NCBI GenBank assembly: GCA_028824415.1
Contig: JAPPDX010000023.1
Coordinates: 1-64,000 of the forward strand
Direction: 5' to 3'
Source of the DNA: a bacterium
GTDB lineage: Bacteria > Actinomycetota > Acidimicrobiia > Acidimicrobiales > CATQHL01
Length of the DNA stretch: 64,000 nt
Position numbers and translations under genes: made by a program
Shown: positions 1-10,119 of the stretch, piece by piece
Numbering within the stretch: position 1 is the stretch's first letter
Layout of the letters: the number at the start of each line of letters is the position of its first letter
The notes under the pieces: generated by a model
The model's database searches: none
What the model was told of the DNA's origin: nothing
Seen by the model: only the letters and a program-made list of their open reading frames with translations

Positions 1-201
1 CCGAGCCCGGTCCTCCGGCTCCCCCACAGGTGTTCCGGCCTCGGACTTCATGGTCCCAATTATACTGATAATTCTATTCGATGCAAACATTTGTGCGACC
101 GAATAGTCGCAAACTCGTACGCCTTCTGCGGGTGCGGCTCGGCGTCGAGGGCATGAAACCCTTCCGAGACTCCATCGCCTGAAGGAGGTCCCGGCTCGCG
201 C
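1..201. other. left-edge non-coding stretch with nested dyads
   Basis: I see no gene here. The stretch lies beyond the 3' end of the minus-strand membrane-protein gene at 202-474. Positions 60-110 are AT-rich for this genome and carry nested short inverted repeats: CTATTCG at 74-80 pairs with CGAATAG at 100-106, and GCGAC at 95-99 pairs with GTCGC at 106-110. They could form a terminator-like structure or an operator for a gene to the left. Neither role can be chosen from sequence alone. Confidence 0.35.
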
Positions 202-474
202 CTATTCCAGGTAGATGAGCCAGAGGATCGAGAGCACTATCCAGGTCGATACGACGAGCCAATAGGTGACCGGGTGTTCGCGCCTGGTGACGCGCTGCAC
301 GAAGCTGCTCTCGCCGGTGATGAGGTCGTAGGCGGCCCATGCCAGGAACAGCACGGCCAGAACCCAGATCTGCCCGGCGAACGTGAAGTACCAGAGAGCC
401 GCCAGAGCGATCCAGGTGGGCCACCGCCCGACGGCGCCGAGCCGACGGGGGCCGGCGGTCTCGCCCGGAATCAC
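202..474 (-). CDS. small integral membrane protein (90 aa)
   Basis: This 90-aa protein has two or three hydrophobic segments: one around residues 20-47 (two adjacent stretches containing WIALAALWYFTF and VLAVLFLAWAAY) and one near the C-terminus (YWLVVSTWIVLSILWLIYLE). The GTG start at 474 overlaps the stop of the upstream Rieske oxygenase gene in a GTGA arrangement. A GGAGG lies 7 bases before it inside that gene, which points to translational coupling. I do not recognise a family. Position suggests a membrane partner of the oxygenase or a transport-related subunit. The reading frame is open far upstream, but the overlap start is the sensible one. Confidence 0.75.
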   Translation of the reverse strand: MIPGETAGPRRLGAVGRWPTWIALAALWYFTFAGQIWVLAVLFLAWAAYDLITGESSFVQRVTRREHPVTYWLVVSTWIVLSILWLIYLE

Positions 475-1565
475 GGGTGCACCTCCGTGTGCACAGCCGG
501 TGGCTCGACATCGTTGAGCCGCCAGTTCAGGTAGTGGCCGAAGTCGGCGACAACCCGCTCGATGGGAACGAGCCGCCCAGGTGTGAAGTCGCCGGCAGCA
601 CCGCGCTGGCCGCGCTCGCAGATGGCCTTGTCCTCGGGGAGGAAGTCCGGCAGGGGATACGCAGCGTCGGTGACGGACTTGATGATTCGCCTTGCCACGG
701 GGCCACGAAGTCGAGCGGGAGGGGCAGAGGCGAAGGCGCCGCCCGTGCGCACCGCACAGCGGTCGGGACCCATGGGGTGCACCGACTGCCAAACGAGACT
801 CCCCGGAGTGAGCACGCCGACGAACCCGGGCGGCAGGCTGATGAGCAGGTAGTCGTCGGTGCCTTTGGTCGTCCCACCCGTCGCCGTGGCCCGGGCCGAG
901 CCGGTGATGTAGTAGGCACCCTTGGTCGGCGTGTGGGGCTCGAGCGTCTTGGCGTGGACCTGGAACAGGTGGTAGCTCTCCATGGCGTTCACGATGGCGA
1001 GCTTCCAGTTGCAGTCCCACACCGCCGTCTCCTGGTAGTCGGACCAGTGGTGCAATCCGTCGATCCCCCGTGCGGCCACGTGAGGCTCGACGGCGGAGAA
1101 TCGTTCGGCGAGCGACTCGGCGTCGGGGTTCAGGGACACGAAGATCAGTCCGTGCCACGACTCGACCCGGTAGGTGGGCAGGCAATGCGCCGCCTTGTCG
1201 ATGGCATCCCTCGGCGCGTACGGGACCGAGAGGAGGCGCCCGCCGTCGCTGTAGGTCCAGGCGTGGTAGGGACACTGGATTCGTTTGGCGTTGGCCGGCC
1301 GATCCACGAGCAGGGTGCCCCGGTGAGCACATAGGTTCGACAGCGCCGCCAGTTCCCCCTGTTGATTGCGCAGCAGGAGCACCGGCTGGTCGCCGATGAC
1401 GACGGGGAACTGGTCGCCGGGGGAAGGCAGGACGTCGACAGTGGTGACGAACACCCAGTCGCTCTGCCAGATGCCGCGCATCTCTGCAGCGAGGACGGCC
1501 GGGTCCCGGTAGGCGACATTCGGAAGGGCCCGCTCGGGGTCGAAGGTCAGGGTGTGGGAACTCAT
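471..1565 (-). CDS. Rieske non-heme iron oxygenase, alpha subunit type
   Basis: This 364-aa protein has the two-domain layout of aromatic-ring-hydroxylating or choline-monooxygenase-like oxygenases. The N-terminal Rieske [2Fe-2S] motif is visible as CAHRGT followed by CPYHAW (C-x-H ... C-x2-H). The C-terminal domain carries the mononuclear iron site in NAMESYHLFQVH, with two histidines. Such enzymes hydroxylate or demethylate small molecules using electrons from a separate reductase, which is not encoded nearby. The substrate cannot be read from sequence. The start is the ATG at 1565. A PaaX-like regulator is divergent across 77 bases, and a small membrane protein is coupled downstream. The neighbour suggests control by a CoA-thioester or aromatic catabolite, which is inference. 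Confidence 0.9.
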   Translation of the reverse strand: MSSHTLTFDPERALPNVAYRDPAVLAAEMRGIWQSDWVFVTTVDVLPSPGDQFPVVIGDQPVLLLRNQQGELAALSNLCAHRGTLLVDRPANAKRIQCPYHAWTYSDGGRLLSVPYAPRDAIDKAAHCLPTYRVESWHGLIFVSLNPDAESLAERFSAVEPHVAARGIDGLHHWSDYQETAVWDCNWKLAIVNAMESYHLFQVHAKTLEPHTPTKGAYYITGSARATATGGTTKGTDDYLLISLPPGFVGVLTPGSLVWQSVHPMGPDRCAVRTGGAFASAPPARLRGPVARRIIKSVTDAAYPLPDFLPEDKAICERGQRGAAGDFTPGRLVPIERVVADFGHYLNWRLNDVEPPAVHTEVHP

Positions 1566-1599
1566 GGCCGGCAGCGTAGCGTCAATGCCGCACTCTACA

Positions 1600-1622
1600 A
1601 ACGGCCGTTGATAACATACGGC
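1600..1622. promoter_or_regulatory. candidate operator between Rieske and PaaX-like genes
   Basis: The 77-base divergent intergenic region contains a perfect 10-bp palindrome AACGGCCGTT (1600-1609). It overlaps a second dyad, GCCGT (1604-1608) with ACGGC (1618-1622), separated by an AT-rich spacer TGATAACAT. Its position between two divergent starts fits a binding site for the PaaX-like regulator acting on both genes. An ATG at 1626 opens a six-codon frame whose stop overlaps the TTG start of the regulator. That could be a tiny leader or chance. Confidence 0.45.
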
Positions 1623-1642
1623 ATTATGGGATCGGAGGTCCG

Positions 1643-2641
1643 TTGACCGATCGCGACCGGCGCCGGGCGGCCGTGCCCACTCGCACCCTCGTGTTGTCGG
1701 CGATTGACGTGAACGGCAAACTCGACGCCGGTCCGCTCTTCGCCATTGCGGCCGCTGCCGGCCACAGCGACAAGGCCATGCGGGACTGCCTCGGCAGGGT
1801 CGTCGGCGAGGGAATACTGGCCCATGTCGAGGGCCGCGGCCGCTCGGCGCGCTACCGGATGACCGACACCGGCCGAGCAGAACTCGACGCCGACCTCGGC
1901 TGGACTGCGTTCGCCCATCGGGTTGACGCCGGCCTGGAGCCGTGGGACCACAACTGGCGGATCATCGGCTTGGCGATTCCCGAGAGGCGTCGCGGTGCCC
2001 GCGACGCGCTGCGAAGCCTGCTCGTGGAGTTCGGAGCGGCCCCGCTTCAACCGGGGCTCTACGTGCACGCCTACGAGCTCGACGGCTTCGTTCACCAACT
2101 CGCCGACCATCTCGGTGTGTCCGACGGTGTCGCCGCTCTTGCCACGCCGGCGATCCGCATCGGCGATGTCCGGCGAAGCGAGGAACTCGTCGCTCGCCTG
2201 TGGCCGCTCGATGAGCTGGCCGGCCGCTACGAATCGATCGAGCGGCGGTTGACGACGATCGCCCGGCAGGCGCCGAGCACGCCGGCAGACGAGCTCGCCG
2301 CCTCCATGTTCTCGGCCATCGTCGGTATGGAGACCGTCCTTCGCAGCGACCCGCTCCTGCCGTCCGAACTCCTCCCCGCCGACTGGGCAGGAAGTCGTGC
2401 GCGTCAGGCCTTCCGGGTCGCCCACGCTGCGGCGAGCGCCGGCAGCGACCTCTTCAATGGTTCACGTGTGATGCAGTCGTTCGCAGCCGAGATCGATCGC
2501 TCCCTGGCAGAGTCGTCGGCCGAGTTCTGGGCGCGATGGTTCCCGCGTCTGATGCAGGCGTATCGGACGAGACTGCCGCCGGTCGCAACGGGTCGGCCGT
2601 CGGGAGTCGCCGGTGTTCAGGTCGTCCACTCAGACGGGTAG
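1643..2641 (+). CDS. PaaX-family transcriptional regulator
   Basis: This 332-aa protein has an N-terminal winged-helix region (about residues 10-80, including the basic wing GRGRSARYRMT). It is followed by the PaaX core with the recognisable segment HNWRIIGLAIPERRR and then PLQPGLYVHAYE. PaaX proteins repress phenylacetate and related catabolic genes and release DNA on binding a CoA thioester; this is family knowledge. The TTG start at 1643 is chosen because GGAGGT lies just upstream (1634-1639). No in-frame ATG would keep the helix-turn-helix. The gene is divergent from the Rieske oxygenase gene and probably controls it. The effector is unknown. Confidence 0.85.
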   Translation: MTDRDRRRAAVPTRTLVLSAIDVNGKLDAGPLFAIAAAAGHSDKAMRDCLGRVVGEGILAHVEGRGRSARYRMTDTGRAELDADLGWTAFAHRVDAGLEPWDHNWRIIGLAIPERRRGARDALRSLLVEFGAAPLQPGLYVHAYELDGFVHQLADHLGVSDGVAALATPAIRIGDVRRSEELVARLWPLDELAGRYESIERRLTTIARQAPSTPADELAASMFSAIVGMETVLRSDPLLPSELLPADWAGSRARQAFRVAHAAASAGSDLFNGSRVMQSFAAEIDRSLAESSAEFWARWFPRLMQAYRTRLPPVATGRPSGVAGVQVVHSDG

Positions 2642-3595
2642 TTGCAGTTCGCCGTATCGCTCGACCACGAGGCCGTCGCGCCGGAGTGACGCCACGATGC
2701 GGTCTGCTCGCGGCGGGTCGGCTTCGAGGCCCATCAGACGTGCTGCGGCCGAGGCCGGCTGCGGGCCGGAGCGGAGCGCCTCCACGAGACGCCCCCGGCC
2801 TTGACGGTCCGAGCCCTCGAAGGCCGGTTGGGAGACGCTGACACCGGCTGAACCGTCGGCCGGATCGGGTCCCTCCCCGCGCCAGGCGCAGTGCTCCCGC
2901 AGGGCGCACTGGGCACAGGCCGGGGCTCGGCGGGTGCAGACGGTGGCCCCCAGGTCGAACAGCGCCTGATTCCAGAGCCAGGCCTGCCCGGCGGGTACCA
3001 GCCGATCAGCCATCTCCTGCGCCTCCGCCCGGGTGTGCCGGTGCCCGGCCAGGCGAGCCAGCAGGCGCCCGACGTTGGTGTCCACGACACCGACATCACG
3101 CTCGAAGGCGAGGGAGAGCACGGCGCGGGCGGTGTACGGCCCGACGCCCGGCAGCTCCAGCAGCCCCTCGAGGGTGGTCGGAAACTCTCCGGCGGCCGCG
3201 ATGCGGCGGGCCGCGGCGTGCAGGTGCAGCGCCCGGCGGTTGTAACCCAGCCCCCGCCACTCCTCGATGACCGCGCCGGCCGGCGCCGCTGCACAGGCCT
3301 CCGGGGTCGGGAAGCGAGCACAGAACCGCTCGTAGCGTTCGAGCACGCGAGCGACGCCCGTCTGCTGCAGCATCACCTCTGCCACGAGCACGCGCCACGG
3401 ATCGCGGGACCGGCGCCACGGCAGGTCGCGCAGCCGGGGCCGGGCCCACCCCAGCAACGCCTCCTGCAGCGTGGGGATCGTGACGTGGGATGGGGAATCG
3501 GCTCCTGCGGCCGGTCGAGCCGCCGGCGGGTCGGGGGACGCTCGGGTGACATCATGCTCGGCCGTGCTCCAAGCCTCAGTTGACGGCGCCCGCAT
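2630..3595 (-). CDS. mutY: A/G-specific adenine DNA glycosylase MutY
   Basis: MutY removes adenine mispaired with 8-oxoguanine in base excision repair. The 321-aa protein shows the N-terminal DLPWRR motif, the helix-hairpin-helix [13 protein letters not shown], and [12 protein letters not shown], which carries the catalytic aspartate. It also has a four-cysteine [4Fe-4S] loop with spacing C-x6-C-x2-C-x5-C ([17 protein letters not shown]). The C-terminal NUDIX-like domain of longer MutYs is missing. It is replaced by a short tail that looks like a small winged helix (residues about 250-321), as in several actinobacterial homologues. The first 40 residues are low-complexity, and the ATG at 3595 is the only good start codon in that stretch. 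The 3' end overlaps the PaaX-like gene by 12 bases, convergently. Confidence 0.93.
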   Translation of the reverse strand: MRAPSTEAWSTAEHDVTRASPDPPAARPAAGADSPSHVTIPTLQEALLGWARPRLRDLPWRRSRDPWRVLVAEVMLQQTGVARVLERYERFCARFPTPEACAAAPAGAVIEEWRGLGYNRRALHLHAAARRIAAAGEFPTTLEGLLELPGVGPYTARAVLSLAFERDVGVVDTNVGRLLARLAGHRHTRAEAQEMADRLVPAGQAWLWNQALFDLGATVCTRRAPACAQCALREHCAWRGEGPDPADGSAGVSVSQPAFEGSDRQGRGRLVEALRSGPQPASAAARLMGLEADPPRADRIVASLRRDGLVVERYGELQLPV

Positions 3596-3753
3596 CCCCG
3601 CAGTGTCGCCGAACGGCGCTCGCCGCGCAGGCCGGTGCGAGGGGCGGGTGCGAGGGCCGGTGCGAGGAGCGGGTGAGCATCACCGGTGCCGGCCAGCCCG
3701 CCTTGCGCGTCGTTGCGCCGGGCGGGGGCCATCGGGCGCTAGCTTCGGAGCCC

Positions 3754-4242
3754 GTGGCCACCTCACCACCGCCCGATCTGATCCTGGAACCCCTGACGGG
3801 CAAGCCCCGGGCGGTCGAGGAGTGGGTCACCACGTTCCACCTCGTGGTGGTTGCGCTGGACCCCTTCACCTACGAGAGCGGCTGGATCCTGCCGACGGCC
3901 GGTCGGGTGATGGGCAACTTCTCCGGAGCCGACTGCCGCGTCGGCTGGCTGGTGTGCGGCACCCCGGACGAGGCGCGCCAGTTCCTGGGGCCCTGGGCCG
4001 ATCGATTCCTGACCTTTGCCGATCCCGACCGGGAGATGGTGCGCGGACTCGAGCTCGAGCACCTGCCCGCCATCGTGCACCTCAACCACTCCCTGGAGGT
4101 CGTGAGCGCGGCGGAAGGCTGGAACCCGAGGGCCTGGCGGACCGTGGCCAATGGGCTGGCCAAGATGATGAGTTGGAGCAAGCCGAGGATCCCGACCCGC
4201 GACGACCCCTCTCCTTACGCCGGCACCCCCGCCGCCGGCTGA
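3754..4242 (+). CDS. conserved hypothetical protein, possible thioredoxin-like fold
   Basis: This 162-aa protein reads like a conserved actinobacterial family: PLTGKPR near the start, then [40 protein letters not shown] and HLPAIVHL. The alternation of strand and helix, with a partner-like LPAIVH near a cis-proline position, recalls thioredoxin-like proteins. There is no CxxC. I chose the GTG at 3754 because upstream codons are low-complexity and antisense to mutY. The next gene is fumarase, 41 bases downstream on the same strand, so the two may be co-transcribed. The function is unknown. Confidence 0.72.
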   Translation: MATSPPPDLILEPLTGKPRAVEEWVTTFHLVVVALDPFTYESGWILPTAGRVMGNFSGADCRVGWLVCGTPDEARQFLGPWADRFLTFADPDREMVRGLELEHLPAIVHLNHSLEVVSAAEGWNPRAWRTVANGLAKMMSWSKPRIPTRDDPSPYAGTPAAG

Positions 4243-4283
4243 GTTTCCCCGGCGCGCCCGGTACCGTTTACCGGGAGGCGCTC

Positions 4284-5915
<1,632 letters not shown>

Positions 5916-5946
5916 ACACGGCCTCACACCCCCGGGCAGCCGCATA

Positions 5947-6198
5947 GCCCCGGAGGGCGGGGGTGGCGGGGGGCCGATTTGCGACGCCTCTGAGAATGCC
6001 GAGCCCCCGCTCGGCATTCGAATCGAAGGAGCAAACGGCAGCCCCGACGCCACCGCCCGGACGACCGCAATTGCCCCGGAGGGCGGGGGTGGCGGGGGGC
6101 CGATTTGCGACGCCTCTGAGAATGCCGAGCCCCCGCTCGGCATTCGAATCGAAGGAGCAAACGGCAGCCCCGACGCCACCGCCCGGACGACCGCAGTC
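5947..6198. repeat. 126-bp tandem direct repeat with hairpins, two copies
   Basis: Positions 5947-6070 and 6073-6196 are essentially identical, giving a period of 126 bases. The unit fills the convergent gap between fumarase and glutamine synthetase. Each unit contains a perfect inverted repeat, GAATGCCGAG / CTCGGCATTC around a CCCCCG loop, at 5994-6019 and 6120-6145. It also has a G-rich tract (5953-5974 and 6079-6100). The hairpins could end transcription from both sides, although no U-tract follows. Open frames across the repeat look like by-products of composition, not genes. Confidence 0.85.
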
Positions 6199-6227
6199 CC
6201 CTCAGGGGCTACGGACGGCCCGGATGG

Positions 6228-7241
6228 TCAGGCAAGCGCCTCGCCGATCGTCTGGACCAGCAGCCCGGTCACCACGTAGGGATCGGCGTTGGCGTTCGGC
6301 CGGCGATCCTCGATGTAGCCCTGCCCGTCCTGGTGCACCTGCCACGGGATGCGCACCGAGGCGCCCCGGTCCGACACCCCGTAGCTGTAGGTGTCGTAGC
6401 GCTCGGTCTCGTGCTCGCCGGTGAGTCGAAGTTCGATGCCGTAGCCATAGCCCGCGATGTGCTCCTCGGGCTTGCCGGCGGCGCCGAGGGCCTCGGCGGC
6501 GGCCACCACGGCCTCGTAGTTCTGGCGCATGCTGGCGGTGGACACGTTGGTGTGCATACCGGCACCGTTCCAGTCGCCCTGCATCGGCTTGGCCGCCAGG
6601 CTGACCTCGATCTCGTGGTCCTCACCGGCGCGGTACAGCAGGTAGCGGGCCACCCAGATGTGATCGCCGACGGCGAGCGGGTCCAACGGACCGATCTGGA
6701 ATTCCCACTGGCCGGGCATCACCTCGGCGTTGGTTCCGGAGATCGCCAGGCCCGCGGCGAGGCACCAGTCGGTGTGCTGCTCCACCACCTCGCGCCCGTG
6801 GATGCGCAACGCACCCACCCCGCAGTAGTACGGCCCCTGCGGGCCGGGGAAGCCGTTGGGGGGGAAGCCCGACGGCCACTTCGTGACCGGGTCGAGCATG
6901 GTGTATTCCTGCTCGAGCCCGAACCAGAACTCCTGATCACCGTACTTGTCGAGGACCGCCCGGGTCTTCGCCCGCATGTTGGTGGGATGCGGCTCCATGC
7001 TCTCGGGCAGGAACGTCTCGCACAGCACCATCACGTTGTCGCCGCCGCGCAGCGGGTCGGGACAGGTGAACACCGGCTTCAGCACGACGTCGGAGTCGCT
7101 GCCCTCTGCCTGGTTGGTGCTGGAGCCGTCGAAGCCCCAGATTCCGGGTTCCTCGCCGTCCGCGAGAACCTTCGTCTTGGAACGCACCTCTGCGGTAGGC
7201 ACGGATCCGTCTATCCAGATGTACTCGGCCCTGTAAGCCAC
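6228..7241 (-). CDS. glnII: glutamine synthetase type II
   Basis: This ATP-dependent enzyme joins ammonia to glutamate. The 337-aa length and motifs identify the short eukaryotic-like GSII class rather than GlnA: GIWGFDGSSTNQAEG near the N-terminus, FGLEQEYTMLD with metal-binding glutamates, GPYYCGVG, and MPGQWEFQIGP, which carries the GSII signature. GDWNGAGMHTN and RGASVRIPWQV follow. GSII lacks the adenylylation loop of GlnA. The GTG start at 7241 follows AAGGAG at an 8-base spacing. The gene converges on fumarase across a hairpin-bearing tandem repeat. Several actinobacteria carry a glnII besides glnA; whether glnA exists here is not visible. Confidence 0.95.
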   Translation of the reverse strand: MAYRAEYIWIDGSVPTAEVRSKTKVLADGEEPGIWGFDGSSTNQAEGSDSDVVLKPVFTCPDPLRGGDNVMVLCETFLPESMEPHPTNMRAKTRAVLDKYGDQEFWFGLEQEYTMLDPVTKWPSGFPPNGFPGPQGPYYCGVGALRIHGREVVEQHTDWCLAAGLAISGTNAEVMPGQWEFQIGPLDPLAVGDHIWVARYLLYRAGEDHEIEVSLAAKPMQGDWNGAGMHTNVSTASMRQNYEAVVAAAEALGAAGKPEEHIAGYGYGIELRLTGEHETERYDTYSYGVSDRGASVRIPWQVHQDGQGYIEDRRPNANADPYVVTGLLVQTIGEALA

Positions 7242-7495
7242 AGCTTGTCTCCTTGCGTGCTGCCGGCGGGACGCGCCGGCGGTGGTGGTACGGGGGGCAG
7301 AAGGAGATCACCGCTGAACCCGAAGTTGCCGGGCGACCGCTGGCCGGCACCCTCGCCGCCAGCACGATATAGCGAACGCGGCCGAATCCCGACGGCCGGC
7401 TCGGCCTGCACCGGGCCTCCTTCCGGAAACTCTCGTCGCGGTCGTGCCGAGCGCGGTCGCCCGACGACTCGCAGGCCGCGGCGACGAGAGATGAC
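7242..7495. promoter_or_regulatory. upstream region of glnII with a long-loop inverted repeat
   Basis: This 254-base gap separates the acyl-CoA ligase stop from the glnII start, with both genes on the minus strand. Arms CTCTCGTCGC (7430-7439) and GCGACGAGAG (7481-7490) are perfectly complementary with a spacer of about 41 bases, just past the ligase stop. They could act as a terminator for the ligase or as a paired regulator site. The rest presumably holds the glnII promoter. I could not pick -35 and -10 boxes with confidence. Confidence 0.35.
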
Positions 7496-9034
7496 TCAGT
7501 TGATGGCGCTGTCCCGGTCGGCCCAGTAGGGGGCGCGCAGCTTGTACTTCTGGAGCTTGCCGGTGGCGGTGCGTGCCAGGGCGTCGCGGAACTCAACCGA
7601 GGTGGGACACTTGTAGTGGGCCAGGTGCTCGCGGCAATGGGCGATCAAGTCCGCCTCCTTCACCTCGGCACCGGCCAAAGGCACCACCAGCGCCTTGGGC
7701 GTCTCGCCCCAGCGCTCATGGGGCACCCCGATCACCGCCACCTCAGCCACGGCGGGATGCGCGAACAGGCAGTCCTCCACCTCGATGGAGGAGACGTTCT
7801 CTCCGCCGCTGATGATTACGTCCTTGCGCCGGTCGGTCAGCACCAGGTAGTCGTCCTCGTCCAGGTAGCCCCCGTCCCCGGTGTGGAACCAGCCACCGGC
7901 CAGCGCCTCGGTGGTTGCCTCGGGAGCCTCCCAATAGCCCTCCATGATGTGGTTGCCCCGCGCCTCCACCTCACCGTCGGGCGAGACCCGGACGCGGATG
8001 CCCAACGCCGGCACGCCCTGGCGCACCAGGCGCTCGGCCCGCTCGGCGGGCGTCAGATCGTCCCACTCGGGGCGCGCCCGGTTCATGGTGAGGTACGGCG
8101 CCGTCTCGGTCAGCCCGTAGAGCTGCATGAACTCCCAGCCCAGCTCGGTCTCCATCCGCTCGATGGTGCGCCGTGGCGGCGGCGCCCCTGCCACGGTCAT
8201 ACGCACCGTGCCCGAACCGGGGACCGGTCCAGGCCAGTCCTCGGCGGCCGCCAGCACCGCGGCGACCACTGCCGGCGCGCCACACAGGTACGTGACGCCG
8301 TGTCGCTCGATGCGGCGCAGGATCTCGGCGCCGTCGATCTTGCGGATCACCACTTGGGTGGCACCTGCTCCGGTGAGGGCGTAGGGCATCCCCCAGCCGT
8401 TGCAGTGGAACATGGGCAGCGTGTGCAGGTACACGTCGCGGTCGCTCACGCCGGCGCTCCAGCCGAAGGTGACCGCGTTGAGCCAGATGGTGCGGTGGGT
8501 CACCTGGACGCCTTTGGGGCGTGCGGTGGTACCGCTGGTGTAGTTGATGGCCGCGGTGGCGTTCTCGTCGGGCTCCCAGGGACGCGGCTCGGCGCCGGTG
8601 TCGCCGAAGAGCGCCTCGTCCGCTTCGGCGCCGATGACGAACCGGTGCTCACAGTCCACGGCGGCGAGATCGTCGACCAGTTCGGGGTCGATCAGCAGCA
8701 TCCGGGCACCGCAGTGCGAGACGATGTAGTCCACTTCGGCTGCGTTGAGGCGGAAGTTCACCGGAACCGAGACGCGGCCGGCGGCGCTGACACCCAGCAT
8801 CACGGTGGCAAGACGGGCGGCATTGTGCGACACGATCGCCACCCGATCCCCCCAGCCGAGCCCGAGACGGTCGAGTGAGGCGGCCAGCGCCCGCGCCCGC
8901 CTCGCCACCTCGCCGTAGGTGAGCGTCCCCCAACTCGGCGCCGGTTGGTCGGGTTCGTCGATCAGCGCGGGCCGGTCGGGATAGACGAGAGCGGCCCGGT
9001 CGATGAAGTCCCCCACGGTCAGCGGTATTCTCAT
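7496..9034 (-). CDS. acyl-CoA synthetase / AMP-dependent ligase
   Basis: This 512-aa member of the ANL superfamily activates a carboxylic acid through an acyl-adenylate to its CoA thioester. It shows the P-loop YTSGTTARPKG, the TLPMFHCNGWG segment, the A5-type motif YGLTET, GWFHTGDGGYLDEDDY with the ribose-binding aspartate, DRRKDVIISGGENVSS at the hinge, and a C-terminal TATGKLQKYKLR with the catalytic lysine. The overall pattern is closest to medium- or long-chain fatty acyl ligases of the FadD kind. The substrate is not readable. The ATG at 9034 follows GGGGAGAG. It is divergent from a 2-hydroxyacid dehydrogenase gene across 128 bases. Confidence 0.92.
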   Translation of the reverse strand: MRIPLTVGDFIDRAALVYPDRPALIDEPDQPAPSWGTLTYGEVARRARALAASLDRLGLGWGDRVAIVSHNAARLATVMLGVSAAGRVSVPVNFRLNAAEVDYIVSHCGARMLLIDPELVDDLAAVDCEHRFVIGAEADEALFGDTGAEPRPWEPDENATAAINYTSGTTARPKGVQVTHRTIWLNAVTFGWSAGVSDRDVYLHTLPMFHCNGWGMPYALTGAGATQVVIRKIDGAEILRRIERHGVTYLCGAPAVVAAVLAAAEDWPGPVPGSGTVRMTVAGAPPPRRTIERMETELGWEFMQLYGLTETAPYLTMNRARPEWDDLTPAERAERLVRQGVPALGIRVRVSPDGEVEARGNHIMEGYWEAPEATTEALAGGWFHTGDGGYLDEDDYLVLTDRRKDVIISGGENVSSIEVEDCLFAHPAVAEVAVIGVPHERWGETPKALVVPLAGAEVKEADLIAHCREHLAHYKCPTSVEFRDALARTATGKLQKYKLRAPYWADRDSAIN

Positions 9035-9162
9035 GCGCTCTCCCCGCTCGCCGAGTCGTGACTGCCCAACTCACGACCGGACCTGCAATCTAGCCTTGGC
9101 GCCCGGACGGTCCCCGTGCCTCACCGGGAGGGCAAGCGGCGGCGCGGACCAAAGGAGCAAAC

Positions 9163-10089
9163 ATGACACGCCAACCCTTGGTGGCCGTGGAGCCGGACTG
9201 CTGGCGGCGGGATGATGTGGCGGAGGCGGTGAGGGCCGGCGGCGGCGTCGTGGTGCGCGCCCCGGAGGCCGAGGGGCTGATCTGGACCGATCCGCAGAAC
9301 CCCGACCTGCTCGGCCCGGTTCTGGAGGCCGCGCCGCAACTGCGGTGGATCCAGCTGCCCTACGCCGGTATAGAGCCCTACCTGCCATTTCTGGACGACC
9401 AGCGCCTCTGGACGTGCGGCAAGGGCGTGTACGCCGAGCCGGTGGCGGAGATGGCGCTGGGCATGCTGCTGGCGGGGATGCGCGGCCTCACCACCTACCT
9501 GCCGGCCCGCAGTTGGCTCGGCCCCGAGGGCAGCAACCTGCGCGGCGCCGCCGTCACGATCCTGGGCGGTGGGGGCATCACCACCGAGTTGCTGAAACTG
9601 CTGGCGCCATTCGACTGCGACGTGACGGTGCTACGCCGCCATCCCGATCCGCTCCCCGGCGCCGCCGGCGTGCGGGTCGTGGGGCCTGGGGGTCTCGAAG
9701 AGTCCCTCGCCGGGGCGGACGCCGTCGTCGTGGCACTGGCACTCACCGCCGAGACCAGGGGCATCATCGACTCGGGGGCACTGGAGGTGATGCCGGAACA
9801 CTGCTGGCTCGTCAACGTGGCCCGCGGCGAGCACGTCGTGACCAATGATCTGGTCCGCGCCCTGGGAGCAGGGGTTATCGCCGGCGCGGCGCTGGACGTC
9901 ACCGATCCCGAGCCTCTGCCCGACGGTCACGCGCTGTGGGATCTGCCGAATTGCATCATCACGCCCCACGTCGGCAACACGCCGGAGATGGGGATGGTGC
10001 TGCTGAACCGCAGGGTCACCGAGAACGTGCGCCGTTTCAGGGCCGGCGAGACGCTCCTGGGGCCGGTGAACGCCGCGCTCGGTTACTGA
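9163..10089 (+). CDS. D-isomer-specific 2-hydroxyacid dehydrogenase
   Basis: This 308-aa NAD(P)-dependent oxidoreductase acts on a 2-hydroxy or 2-oxo acid. A glycine-rich dinucleotide-binding stretch (VTILGGGGITTELLK, about residues 128-142) starts the Rossmann domain. The catalytic trio is visible as arginine in NVARGEHV, glutamate in TDPEPLPDG and histidine in ITPHVGNT. The N-terminal catalytic half is short and divergent, so the substrate cannot be named. The ATG at 9163 has AAAGGAG upstream. The nearest neighbours are the divergent acyl-CoA ligase and the convergent solute-binding protein gene; neither fixes a pathway. Confidence 0.88.
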   Translation: MTRQPLVAVEPDCWRRDDVAEAVRAGGGVVVRAPEAEGLIWTDPQNPDLLGPVLEAAPQLRWIQLPYAGIEPYLPFLDDQRLWTCGKGVYAEPVAEMALGMLLAGMRGLTTYLPARSWLGPEGSNLRGAAVTILGGGGITTELLKLLAPFDCDVTVLRRHPDPLPGAAGVRVVGPGGLEESLAGADAVVVALALTAETRGIIDSGALEVMPEHCWLVNVARGEHVVTNDLVRALGAGVIAGAALDVTDPEPLPDGHALWDLPNCIITPHVGNTPEMGMVLLNRRVTENVRRFRAGETLLGPVNAALGY

Positions 10090-10119
10090 GCGCCGCCCGG
10101 AACGCTCGACGGGGCCTCG

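Noticed and set aside
3471-4283. Upstream extension of the fumarase frame by about 270 codons
   Set aside because: It overlaps mutY and the conserved 162-aa gene in other frames, has low-complexity R/G/A content and ignores a good ribosome site before 4284.
5947-6198. CRISPR-like array
   Set aside because: There are only two 126-bp units with no spacers and no cas genes. It is a plain tandem repeat.
7242-7495. A glutamine riboswitch before glutamine synthetase
   Set aside because: I could not find a conserved aptamer pattern. The only structure is a long-loop inverted repeat nearer the preceding gene's end.
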